Below are positions 13,795-21,590 of a stretch of 42,106 nt of DNA, in pieces (positions within the stretch are counted from its first letter, which is position 1; each line of letters opens with the position of its first letter). The stretch covers positions 1 through 42,106 of the forward strand of contig CALBTT010000058.1 of the NCBI GenBank assembly GCA_937967645.1. Direction: 5' to 3'. The notes under the pieces are model-generated. The model was not told the origin of the DNA. It did not search any database and worked only from the letters and a program-made list of their open reading frames with translations. Made by a program: the position numbers and the translations under genes. Source of the DNA: an uncultured Zoogloea sp. Its GTDB lineage: Bacteria > Pseudomonadota > Gammaproteobacteria > Burkholderiales > Rhodocyclaceae.

Positions 13795-16522
13795 CCTTCT
13801 TCCTCTCGTTGATTTCCGCTTCGGGGAGCCGCTCTTCGTCCATCAGGGCCGGTGGATGGCCCAGGGGCAAAGTGAACACGAAACAGGCACCGCCTCCCGC
13901 CCGCTGACGCGCATGGATCTCACCACCATGGGCCTCAATGATGGCCCGGCAGATCGCCAGGCCGAGCCCGACCCCCGGCGTGTCGCTCTCGGCACGGCCC
14001 CGCTCGAATTTCTTGAAGATCACCTCCTCGCGCCCCTCTGGCAGACCGGGACCATCGTCCTCGACATGGACCTCGAGACAGTGATCCACCACCAAGGCCC
14101 GGATGTTGATATGGCTGTCCGGCGGGGTGTACTTGACCGCGTTCTCCACCAGGTTGGAGAAGACCCGCTGCATCAGCACCGAGTCCATCTCAACCAACGG
14201 CAGCGCGTCGTCCAGTTCAATGTGCAACACATGCCCGGTCAGCGCCGGGCGCAGGCCCTTCAGGGCACTGCCTATCACCTCCTCAATCAGCTGCCACTGG
14301 CGGTTGAGCTGAACCCGGCCGGCCTGCAGGCGGGCCATATCGAGGAGGTTGTCCACCTGGGCGTTGATCCGCAGGGCCTGGTCCCGCAACTGGCCGGCAA
14401 TGCCGGCCTGCTCCCCGGTAGGCGGCGGGCGGGTCAGGGCCAGGGAGTCGGCCAGGCCGATCATGACGCTGAGGGGCGTCCGCAGATCATGGGAGATGGC
14501 CGACAACAGGGAGTTGCGCAACCGCTCCGACTCCATCTGCACCGTTGTCAGGCGGGCCACATCCACGTAATGGACCCGCTCCAGAGCAATCGCGATGAGG
14601 GAAGCGAAGGTATCCAGCAGGCGCCGTTGCTCGGGGATCAGCAGGCGCGACGGATCGCGCATCTCCAGAGCCAGCACGCCGCGCAGGCGCATCGGCGCCT
14701 TGAGGGGCAGATAGAGCACCGGACTTGCCGGCAGGGTATCGGTGCCCTGCCCGGCTGCCTCGCCGTGGTCGAAAGCCCACTGGGCAATACCCGGCTCGAC
14801 ACCGGGAAAGCCCGGTGAGGCAAAGATCGGCGCCTGCAGCCGGTCATCGTCATCGGCCAGCAGGAAAGCGGCCTTGGCCCCCATCTCGGCGGCCAGGAAG
14901 CGCTCGCCGATCTCGGCGATCTGCTCCGGCAGCAAGGCGCCGGACAGGTCACGCGACATCTCGTAGAGGGCCCGGACCCGGCCTTCCCGCCGGCCGGCTA
15001 CGCGAGCCTGATACTTGTAGCCGGCGGTGAGCTGCCCCACCACCAGCCCCACCACCAGCATGACCAGGAAGGTCATCAGGTATTGCACGTCACTGACAGC
15101 AAAGGACAGGCGCGGCGGCACGAAGAAGAAGTCGAAGATGGCGACGCTGAGGAAGGAAGCCATCACCGCCGGGCCGCGCCCGAAGCGCACCGCCACCACC
15201 ACCACGCCAAGGAGGAAGACCATCACGATGTTGGCCAGGTCCACCAGCGAGGTCAGGGGCGCAGCGATCAGGCCAGCCAGGCCGCATACTCCGGCGGTCA
15301 GCAGGTAGTCCCGCCACGCCGGTTGCATGGGTGGGGCCTGCCTGGCGCTGGCGCCGGAATCCTCACGGCCTGCCCGCGCCACCTGGATCACTTCCATGTC
15401 CGGGGCGATGCGGCCGATCTGGTCGGCCACCGAGCGCTGCCAGAAACGCCACGCCGGCGACTCGTCGCGGCCGACCAGGACCCGCGACAGGTTGTGAGCC
15501 CGGGCGTAGGCCACCACCTCCTCCTCGACCCGCGCACCCGACAGGGTCGCGGTGCTTGCGCCCAGCTCTTCGGCCAGCTTGAGGGTGCGCAGGATGCGCT
15601 CGCGCTGCCCGGCTGCCAGCCGCGCATGGGCGGGCGTCTCGACGTGGATCACATGCCACGGCGCCTCCAGGCGACCCGCCATGCGGGCCGCCGCACGCAC
15701 GATCTTATCGCTGCCGGTGCCGGAGCCGATGCAGGCCAGCAGGGAATCCTGGGTTTGCCATACGGGCGCCACCAACTGGTCGCGGCGGTATTGCTGGACG
15801 TCCTCGTCCACCCGGTCGGCGGTTCTGCGCAGAGCCAGCTCGCGCAGGGCCAGCAGGTTGCCCTTGCGGAAGAAGTTGCGGATCGCCCGCTCGGCCTGGT
15901 TGGGCAGGTAGACCTTGCCCTCCCGTAGACGCTGCAACAGCTCGTCGGGAGGCAGGTCCACCAGCACCACCTCGTCGGCCTCGTCGAAGACACGGTCCGG
16001 GACCGTCTCCCACACCCGGATGCCGGTGATGCCGCTGACCACATCGTTGAGGCTCTCCAGGTGCTGCACGTTGATCGTGGTGTAAACGTGGATGCCGGCA
16101 GCCAGCAGTTCGTCCACATCCTGCCAGCGCTTGGGGTGGCGTGAGCCGGCGACGTTGGAGTGGGCCAACTCATCCACCAGCACCAGGGCCGGCTTGCGGG
16201 CAAGGGTCCGGTCCAGGTCGAACTCAGCCAGGATCCGCCCCCGGTAGGGCACTGACAAAGGCGGGATGCACTCGATGCCGGCGGCCATTGCCTGCGTCTC
16301 GGTCCGGCCATGGGTCTCCACCACGCCGATGACCACGTCGCCCCCCTGCTCCAGTTGCTGGCGCGCCGCGGCAAGCATGGCGCAGGTCTTGCCCACCCCG
16401 GCCGAGGCACCGAAGAAGATCTTCAGCCGGCCGCGCTGGGCCCGGGCCTCGTCCTGCTGCACCCGGGCCAGCAAGGCGTCCGGATCAGGGCGGCCATCGT
16501 CGCGGTAGTCATTGCCATTCAT
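13787..16522 (-). CDS. kdpD: KdpD osmosensitive K+ channel sensor kinase
   Basis: The 911-residue sensor kinase has the Kdp N-terminal domain with Walker A GASAGVGKT (38-46) and DELAHSN, a USP-like domain, four membrane helices (about 405-500), a GAF-like region and a HisKA/HATPase core. His678 in AISHDLRTPLSV is the phospho-acceptor. N box NLVENAVKYTP and DDGPGLP are present. The start at 16522 is chosen over an upstream ATG at 16567 because it makes an ATGA overlap with the CorA-like gene and matches family length. In E. coli, EIIA-Ntr binds KdpD and stimulates it; a PtsN-like gene lies in this operon. Confidence 0.95.
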   Translation of the reverse strand: MNGNDYRDDGRPDPDALLARVQQDEARAQRGRLKIFFGASAGVGKTCAMLAAARQQLEQGGDVVIGVVETHGRTETQAMAAGIECIPPLSVPYRGRILAEFDLDRTLARKPALVLVDELAHSNVAGSRHPKRWQDVDELLAAGIHVYTTINVQHLESLNDVVSGITGIRVWETVPDRVFDEADEVVLVDLPPDELLQRLREGKVYLPNQAERAIRNFFRKGNLLALRELALRRTADRVDEDVQQYRRDQLVAPVWQTQDSLLACIGSGTGSDKIVRAAARMAGRLEAPWHVIHVETPAHARLAAGQRERILRTLKLAEELGASTATLSGARVEEEVVAYARAHNLSRVLVGRDESPAWRFWQRSVADQIGRIAPDMEVIQVARAGREDSGASARQAPPMQPAWRDYLLTAGVCGLAGLIAAPLTSLVDLANIVMVFLLGVVVVAVRFGRGPAVMASFLSVAIFDFFFVPPRLSFAVSDVQYLMTFLVMLVVGLVVGQLTAGYKYQARVAGRREGRVRALYEMSRDLSGALLPEQIAEIGERFLAAEMGAKAAFLLADDDDRLQAPIFASPGFPGVEPGIAQWAFDHGEAAGQGTDTLPASPVLYLPLKAPMRLRGVLALEMRDPSRLLIPEQRRLLDTFASLIAIALERVHYVDVARLTTVQMESERLRNSLLSAISHDLRTPLSVMIGLADSLALTRPPPTGEQAGIAGQLRDQALRINAQVDNLLDMARLQAGRVQLNRQWQLIEEVIGSALKGLRPALTGHVLHIELDDALPLVEMDSVLMQRVFSNLVENAVKYTPPDSHINIRALVVDHCLEVHVEDDGPGLPEGREEVIFKKFERGRAESDTPGVGLGLAICRAIIEAHGGEIHARQRAGGGACFVFTLPLGHPPALMDEERLPEAEINERKKDV

Positions 16523-18156
16523 CGCGAATCGTCCGCCCTCCGGAACACCCGGACCAGGGAGGCCCACTTGGCCTTGCCGTCGAGGCGTTCGTCGGACAGC
16601 GCTTCGAGGAAGTCCGACAGACGCTTGGAGCGTGCCACCGCGAACAGCACCATGAGCAGTGTTGCGCCGGTCACCACACCGAACTGGAGCAGCTTGCGGG
16701 AGTCCGGCACCTCGGGAAAGTTGAACAGGTTCATGCCGAAGTAGCCGGTGACCACCGTGGCGATCAGGCCGAAGATGGTCACCACGGTCAGGCGCAGCAC
16801 GGTGCCCGACTGGCGCCGCTGGCTGTCGCTGTCGAGGTAGGCGCTCATCTCACGCACCTGCTCCTTCACGTCGGCGAACAGCTCGTCGTTGCGCAGCAGC
16901 CCGGTGGTGCGCTGGAACAGGGCCTGCACCAGGCCTTGTTCGGACACCTCATGGAACCAGTAGCGGTGGGTGAAGCGCAAAAAGGCCTCGAAGGACAGCC
17001 GGATGCGGCGCTTGAAGCGGCGCACCGACTCGGCATCGCGCACGTCCAGGTCATTCACCGCGTCGGCCAGCCCGTCGGAGAAGGACAACAGCGCGGCGCG
17101 GTGGAAGTGGGCGATCATGAAGACCAGGAAATACTGGTGGCGGAAGCGCGCCAGGAAGCCGTGGTCGGGGTCGCGGAAGTAGGCGGAGCGGGCGTCGCCC
17201 ACCAGCACCAGGGCGTTGCCGGTGCACAGGAAACGGCTGTTCGGCCCCTCCTCCGAGTCGGTCCAGAAACGGTCCTCGCAATGCAGGCGCTCGAAGCGCA
17301 GCACCGACGGATCGCGCACCGGCAGCGGGTCGCGGGCCGGCAGATTGGCCACGAAGCCGATCCGGATGAAGTCCTCACGGGTCAGGGCACGCGGGTTGTC
17401 GAGGGCCAGGAAGGCCATCATCGGCATGCGGTAGTACTCGATCAGGCGGTAGCGCAACGCCCCTGGCAGATCCTCCTGGTCCTGCACCAGGGGCTGCAGC
17501 AGCCAGGCCCACAGGGCGCCGACCCGGGGGGCGCGTTTGGTGCACACAAAGTGCAGGTAACGATCACGCTGCTCGGAGTCCGAGGTGGCAAGGATCTGTC
17601 CGTCACGGCCCAGCAATTCCGAGCGATGCACGTTGTGCACGCCCTGGCCGTTGGCGTCCCAGCCGGTCGGATAGGCCCGCCCGAAGCGGTACAGTAACTC
17701 CAGGGCGGTGGCCAGGGGCAGATCGTCGGCGGCCACTTCCACGTTCAGCAAGGCCACGTCCATGTCGAGGAAGAGGTAGAGGTCCACGTGGGCCACCCGC
17801 AGGGCGATCGGGGGATCCCCCGGCTTGAGGGTCACCCGCAGGCCGGCCACATCGGTGCGCCGATACACCGACATGGACGCAGGCCGGGCCGCCTCCGCCC
17901 CCACGCCGGAGCGGCTGTCCCCATACAGGAAGCGCTGCACGTAGGGCAGAAAGGCGACGAACTCCTTGTAGTGGCGCTCCTGGAAGTCGGCGGGATCGGC
18001 GGTGAACTCGTCATCCACCGGAGCCCAGCGGCCATCACCCGTGATCAGCCCGTGCAGGCGGCCGATCTCGCCTCCGCTGAAACCCGGCCTTATCTGCACC
18101 GGCCAGACCAGGACATCACGGAAATGGCGGACCACGTGATCCGGCTGTGACAGCAT
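16519..18156 (-). CDS. CorA-like divalent cation transporter family protein in the kdp operon
   Basis: The 545-residue protein has a long soluble N-terminal part (about 450 residues) and two C-terminal membrane helices (about 451-472 and 489-509). YFGMNLF with GMN at 474-476 is the selectivity signature of CorA Mg2+/Co2+ channels. It is far longer than CorA (about 316 aa). The ATG at 18156 was chosen because AGAGGAGA lies just upstream; the longer frame lacks such a site. It is cotranscribed with kdpD, overlapping by ATGA. A link between K+ and divalent-cation homeostasis, or a regulatory non-transporting member, are both possible. Confidence 0.8.
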   Translation of the reverse strand: MLSQPDHVVRHFRDVLVWPVQIRPGFSGGEIGRLHGLITGDGRWAPVDDEFTADPADFQERHYKEFVAFLPYVQRFLYGDSRSGVGAEAARPASMSVYRRTDVAGLRVTLKPGDPPIALRVAHVDLYLFLDMDVALLNVEVAADDLPLATALELLYRFGRAYPTGWDANGQGVHNVHRSELLGRDGQILATSDSEQRDRYLHFVCTKRAPRVGALWAWLLQPLVQDQEDLPGALRYRLIEYYRMPMMAFLALDNPRALTREDFIRIGFVANLPARDPLPVRDPSVLRFERLHCEDRFWTDSEEGPNSRFLCTGNALVLVGDARSAYFRDPDHGFLARFRHQYFLVFMIAHFHRAALLSFSDGLADAVNDLDVRDAESVRRFKRRIRLSFEAFLRFTHRYWFHEVSEQGLVQALFQRTTGLLRNDELFADVKEQVREMSAYLDSDSQRRQSGTVLRLTVVTIFGLIATVVTGYFGMNLFNFPEVPDSRKLLQFGVVTGATLLMVLFAVARSKRLSDFLEALSDERLDGKAKWASLVRVFRRADDSR

Positions 18157-18223
18157 GGCGTCTCCTCTGCGCATTCTTCTTGTTGTGCGGCTGGCCGGGT
18201 GGCGCCCGCGGGCGGATTGTCTG

Positions 18224-18472
18224 TCATTTGGGGCCGTCCGGACACGCCTGCGTATCGCTCCGCAGTGTGCTGCCACCAAGCGCGGCATGCCGGACCCGGC
18301 GCAAGCGCCCGGCCGCCTCGGCCATCTCGGCGAGCGTTCGACGGCGGACCAACGCGGCCAGGGATGTCTTGCATTTCGGCGAGCAGGTCAGAAAACGGCC
18401 ATAGGCCAGACGGTCCAGCACGCTCGACACCTCGTGCCGGCGCCCGCATACCGGGCAAACATGGATCGGCAT
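18224..18472 (-). CDS. Cys4 zinc-ribbon mini-protein, unknown function
   Basis: The 82-residue product has CPVC (6-9) and CSPKC (30-34), giving a C-x2-C...C-x3-C set that should bind one zinc. A helical, Arg/Ala-rich stretch follows (about 38-62). It begins three bases after the stop of the preceding gene in the operon, and the next gene follows after 67 bases. The family is not recognised. Position in a tightly packed operon and the cysteine spacing are the grounds for calling it real. Confidence 0.65.
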   Translation of the reverse strand: MPIHVCPVCGRRHEVSSVLDRLAYGRFLTCSPKCKTSLAALVRRRTLAEMAEAAGRLRRVRHAALGGSTLRSDTQACPDGPK

Positions 18473-18475
18473 GGC

Positions 18476-18778
18476 TCAGGGCGCCCGGGAGGCGTAGCGT
18501 GCCAGCTCGGTGGCCTGGTCCGCCACCCGACGGGCCACGATGTATACATCGCGGTCCCCTCCGCCACCGAGGCTGAGCGCGCAGCCCATCGCCGCGTCAC
18601 CGGAGATGGCCAGCCGGAGATGGCGCTCCTGGCCGGCCAGGAAGACCTTCAGAACTGCCTGCCCCAGCGCCGACGGGGGAAAACCGTAGCTTGCCGGCAC
18701 GCCGCCTGCATCGAGGGTGGCCACCTCATAGCCGCCCTCCCGGACCGCGATACCGATACACAAATCAATGGGTTTCAT
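18476..18778 (-). CDS. 100-residue protein of unknown function in the kdp operon
   Basis: A small soluble protein, mixed alpha/beta in appearance, with a Gly-rich loop LSLGGGGDRD (69-77) and no obvious catalytic motif or membrane segment. I prefer the ATG at 18778, which has GGAGATGAG upstream and begins one base after the stop of the ArgB-like gene; an alternative ATG at 18793 adds five residues and overlaps that gene. The family is not recognised. Its conserved position between the kinase-like and Cys4 genes cannot be judged from one genome. Confidence 0.65.
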   Translation of the reverse strand: MKPIDLCIGIAVREGGYEVATLDAGGVPASYGFPPSALGQAVLKVFLAGQERHLRLAISGDAAMGCALSLGGGGDRDVYIVARRVADQATELARYASRAP

Positions 18779-18779
18779 C

Positions 18780-19604
18780 CTACTCATCTCCATGCTGCGA
18801 AATATCCAGGTAGTGCGCGCTGCGGGCGATGACCCCAGCCGCCGGGTCGGGCAACACCAGGCTGCCCTGGCTGTCCCGGGTCAGGATCTCGAGAAGCAGC
18901 ACCTCAGGGCGCCTGGCGTCGACCACATGCACGGCCCCCACGCCGGCCCGTAGCGCCTCGGCCAGATGGCGGTGCTCTCCCGTTGGCGCCAGGGCCTCGA
19001 GTCCGCTCGCCGACAGGCGGTGCAGCACCCGCCCCCGCTCGCCCAGGATTCCCGGCCCGTCACCCATCACGATGAGCTTGGCGGCAGACAGCCGGATGGC
19101 GATGGCCGCAGCGGCGCGCCCGCCATCGACAGGGCATGCCTGGCCGTCCGGCCCGGTTGCCAGCGGACGGACGACCGGCAGCAGCCCACGTCCGAAGTAC
19201 ATCTGGAGCAGCTCCGGATCGACCCGCACACGCTCCCCGGCAAGGCCGCCGGCGGCCGCCAGGGGGGCGGCGTAGGCCTGCAGGAAGCCGCCATCCAGCC
19301 CGGACACGCCCACCGCCCGGCCGCCATGGCGATTGATGAGGCTGACCAGTTCGCCGTTGAGGGCGCCGCCGCGGTGGACCACCACCAGCCGCAGACCCAC
19401 CAGGCTGAGCAGCGCCAGATCCCGCCCCAGGCTGTTCCAGGCAGCAGGATCGCCGGTACCGCGCACGCTGTAGTCCACAACGAAGATCTTGCTGTGATAG
19501 GCCCTCAGGTAAGGCAGGGTTTCGGCCAGGATGCGAGCCTGCAGCTTGCCGAAGGGGCGCACCGGGTCTGCCCCCATCGTATGGGTCGGAGCCATGCGCG
19601 TCAT
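18780..19604 (-). CDS. Acetylglutamate-kinase-like (amino acid kinase fold) protein, probably not an active kinase
   Basis: The 274-residue protein follows the ArgB layout: FGKLQARILAETLPYLRAYHSKIFVVDY (about 18-45), LLSLVGLRLVVVHRGG (65-80), AVGVSGLDGGFL (97-108) and AAAAIAIRLSAAKLIVMGDGPGIL. Key positions differ from acetylglutamate kinase. The phosphate-binding lysine of VxKYGG is Asp44 with the following Gly-Gly lost, HGGG is HRGG, and the lysine of SGKDG is Leu. It is unlikely to phosphorylate acetylglutamate and may be a sensor or scaffold. It overlaps the PtsN-like gene by ATGA. Confidence 0.8.
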   Translation of the reverse strand: MTRMAPTHTMGADPVRPFGKLQARILAETLPYLRAYHSKIFVVDYSVRGTGDPAAWNSLGRDLALLSLVGLRLVVVHRGGALNGELVSLINRHGGRAVGVSGLDGGFLQAYAAPLAAAGGLAGERVRVDPELLQMYFGRGLLPVVRPLATGPDGQACPVDGGRAAAAIAIRLSAAKLIVMGDGPGILGERGRVLHRLSASGLEALAPTGEHRHLAEALRAGVGAVHVVDARRPEVLLLEILTRDSQGSLVLPDPAAGVIARSAHYLDISQHGDE

Positions 19605-20065
19605 ACTGTGGCCGGCAGCCAGGAACGGAACAGGGCCCGCACACCATGGGGATCATCGCAGGCGTGCAAGGCCTCGCGGAAACGCGGATCCGTGAACAGC
19701 GCGGAGACGCCGGCCAGGATGCTCAGATGCTCCTCGGTGGCGCGCTCGGGGACAAGCAGCACGATGAAGTCCGACACCGGCTTACCGTCCGGCGCTCCAA
19801 ACGGCATCGGCCTGCGCGGCCTGACATAGGCTGCGTGGGTCTGGCGGAGGCCGGCCAGGCGGCCATGGGGAATCGCCACGCCCTGGCCCAGGGCCGTGGA
19901 GCCGAAGTGCTCCCGCTGGCCCAGGGCCGCCGCCACCTGGACGCGGGGCAGACCATGCCAGCGCTGCATGCTCTGGCCAACCTCGTCGAACAGCGCCGCG
20001 GCGCTACCGACCTCCAGGTCGAGGAGGATGTCCTCCGGCAGCAGGATGTCCGAAAGCGTGATCAT
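19601..20065 (-). CDS. PtsN-like EIIA (nitrogen/fructose-type PTS) protein
   Basis: The 154-residue EIIA domain has GVAIPHGRL with His67 as the phosphorylated residue, and the flanks LGQREHFGSTALGQG and DFIVLLVPERATEEHLSILAGVSALF match PtsN. AAGGAAAGA precedes the ATG. In E. coli, unphosphorylated EIIA-Ntr stimulates KdpD and affects K+ uptake by Trk. Placing a PtsN-like gene inside the kdp operon therefore makes direct sense, although the canonical ptsN near rpoN is probably elsewhere in the genome. Confidence 0.88.
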   Translation of the reverse strand: MITLSDILLPEDILLDLEVGSAAALFDEVGQSMQRWHGLPRVQVAAALGQREHFGSTALGQGVAIPHGRLAGLRQTHAAYVRPRRPMPFGAPDGKPVSDFIVLLVPERATEEHLSILAGVSALFTDPRFREALHACDDPHGVRALFRSWLPATV

Positions 20066-20090
20066 GACTCTTTCCTTTCCGTGCCCACGC

Positions 20091-20972
20091 TCAGAAGCTC
20101 CGGCTCAGCGACAGCACCGCCGTGCCGCGACCGGCATCGCGGCTGCGCGCCCCATTGCCCGTGCCGTCGCTGGCCATACTGCTGCTGAAGCAGTAGAACT
20201 CGCCGTTGGCGCAGCGCCCCTGGGCTGTCGTTCCGACATAGGCCACGCCAAGGATCCAGCCCGACATGTCCCGGGTGATGCCGATACGCCAGTCGGTGTA
20301 GCGGCCGTCGTAGGTGGAACCGTCGGCATTCAGATAGGCAAACTCACGCATCAGCAGACGGCCCATGTGCAGCCCGAGGCTGTAGCCGTCTCCCAGGTCG
20401 CGGCTGGCCGACAGATCGAGGTAGCCGGTGCCGCGGGTGCCCGGCATCGCGAAGTAGTCCGTCACCGCATGGGAGTACTTGAGGGTGATGGCATTCCAGG
20501 TCGCGGACACATAGACCTCGCCGTTGTCCACGTTGCCGCTCGAAGCACCGCCGGGATGACGGCGGTTGGCGCCGGCGTAAGCATGCTCGAGACGACTCCC
20601 CGGATAGGCGTAGTAGAGCGCCCCGACGTCGAGCCCCACATCGCCCAGTTGATGGCGGTAACCAGCATAAAAGTCCATCTCGAGGCTGCCCTCGGGATAG
20701 CCCGCCCCGCTGCTCACATTGGAGTTCCAGTTGCCCGCATAGAAACCGGACGGGTGGGTGTAGTCAAAGCCGCCCTGTACGACGGGCCGGCCGAAACTCT
20801 GGTCCAGGCCCCGAAAGCGGTAGCTGCTGAACAGCCCCAGGTTGGCGACGAGGGGCGCCGGCGCCACGGCCTCAGGTACATCCAGCGCTTCGGAAGCAGC
20901 CTGCGCGGCCCCTCCGCTCAAGGTCGCGGCAAGGCCGCAGGCGACTACGACAAGGGTGTGCGTGTAGAACAA
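20091..20972 (-). CDS. TorF-family putative porin
   Basis: The 293-residue protein has a signal peptide (about 1-26, ending AAQA-AS) and a beta-rich body with alternating aromatic strands, opening with LVANLGLFSSYRFRGLDQSFGRPVVQGGFDY, the characteristic first strands of the TorF/gcw_chp porin family. It ends in Phe, as outer-membrane barrels do. The start is TTG at 20972, preceded by TGAGGAG at a good distance; no ATG is available before the signal peptide. Its location directly after kdpC suggests outer-membrane entry of ions for the Kdp system, an inference from context. Confidence 0.82.
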   Translation of the reverse strand: MFYTHTLVVVACGLAATLSGGAAQAASEALDVPEAVAPAPLVANLGLFSSYRFRGLDQSFGRPVVQGGFDYTHPSGFYAGNWNSNVSSGAGYPEGSLEMDFYAGYRHQLGDVGLDVGALYYAYPGSRLEHAYAGANRRHPGGASSGNVDNGEVYVSATWNAITLKYSHAVTDYFAMPGTRGTGYLDLSASRDLGDGYSLGLHMGRLLMREFAYLNADGSTYDGRYTDWRIGITRDMSGWILGVAYVGTTAQGRCANGEFYCFSSSMASDGTGNGARSRDAGRGTAVLSLSRSF

Positions 20973-20998
20973 GATCGGTGCTCCTCAGGGTGATTCAG

Positions 20999-21574
20999 TC
21001 AGCGTTGCAGCGCATCCAGCGCCAGGTTCAGTGCCAGCACATTGACCCGGGCCTCGCCCAGAAAGCCCCACTGGCGGCCTTCCGTGTTGGCATCCACGAG
21101 AGCCCTGACTTGCGCCTCGCGCAGGCCGCGCGCGCGGGCCACCCGGCCCAGCTGCCAGAGGGCCGCGGCGGGGCTGATGTGGGGGTCCAGGCCGCTGCCG
21201 GACGCGGTGACGAGGTCGGCTGGAATGGGGGCGCCATTGCCCGGATCGGCAGCCCGCAGGGCGGCGATGCGCCCTTTCACCGCGTCTTCGAGGGCCGGGT
21301 TGAGGGGGCCCTGGTTGGAGCCGGACGAAGCGGCCGCGTTGTAGGGCTGGGGGGCGGTGGCGGAGGGACGGCCCCAGAAATGCCCGGGATCGCTGAACGG
21401 CTGGCCGATCAGTCGTGACCCGACCGGCTTGCCGTCCTTGAAGATCAGGCTGCCGGCGGCCTGCTCGGGAAAGACCGCCCCGGCGATGCCGGTGACGGCC
21501 AGGGGGTAGGCCAGCCCGGTGATGGCACTGAGCAGTACGAACACGCTGAGGGCGGAACGCAGAAGGCTTTTCAT
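20999..21574 (-). CDS. kdpC: Potassium-transporting ATPase subunit KdpC
   Basis: The 191-residue subunit has one N-terminal membrane helix (about 5-30) and a periplasmic domain with GKPVGSRLIGQPFSDPGHFWGRPSA, VTASGSGLDPHISPAAA and RALVDANTEGRQWGFLGEARVNVLALNLAL, all KdpC signatures. The ATG at 21574 follows GGAGAACCCACC and gives the family length; a longer frame is discounted. It lies 16 bases after kdpB. Confidence 0.95.
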   Translation of the reverse strand: MKSLLRSALSVFVLLSAITGLAYPLAVTGIAGAVFPEQAAGSLIFKDGKPVGSRLIGQPFSDPGHFWGRPSATAPQPYNAAASSGSNQGPLNPALEDAVKGRIAALRAADPGNGAPIPADLVTASGSGLDPHISPAAALWQLGRVARARGLREAQVRALVDANTEGRQWGFLGEARVNVLALNLALDALQR

Positions 21575-21590
21575 GGTGGGTTCTCCGGAT

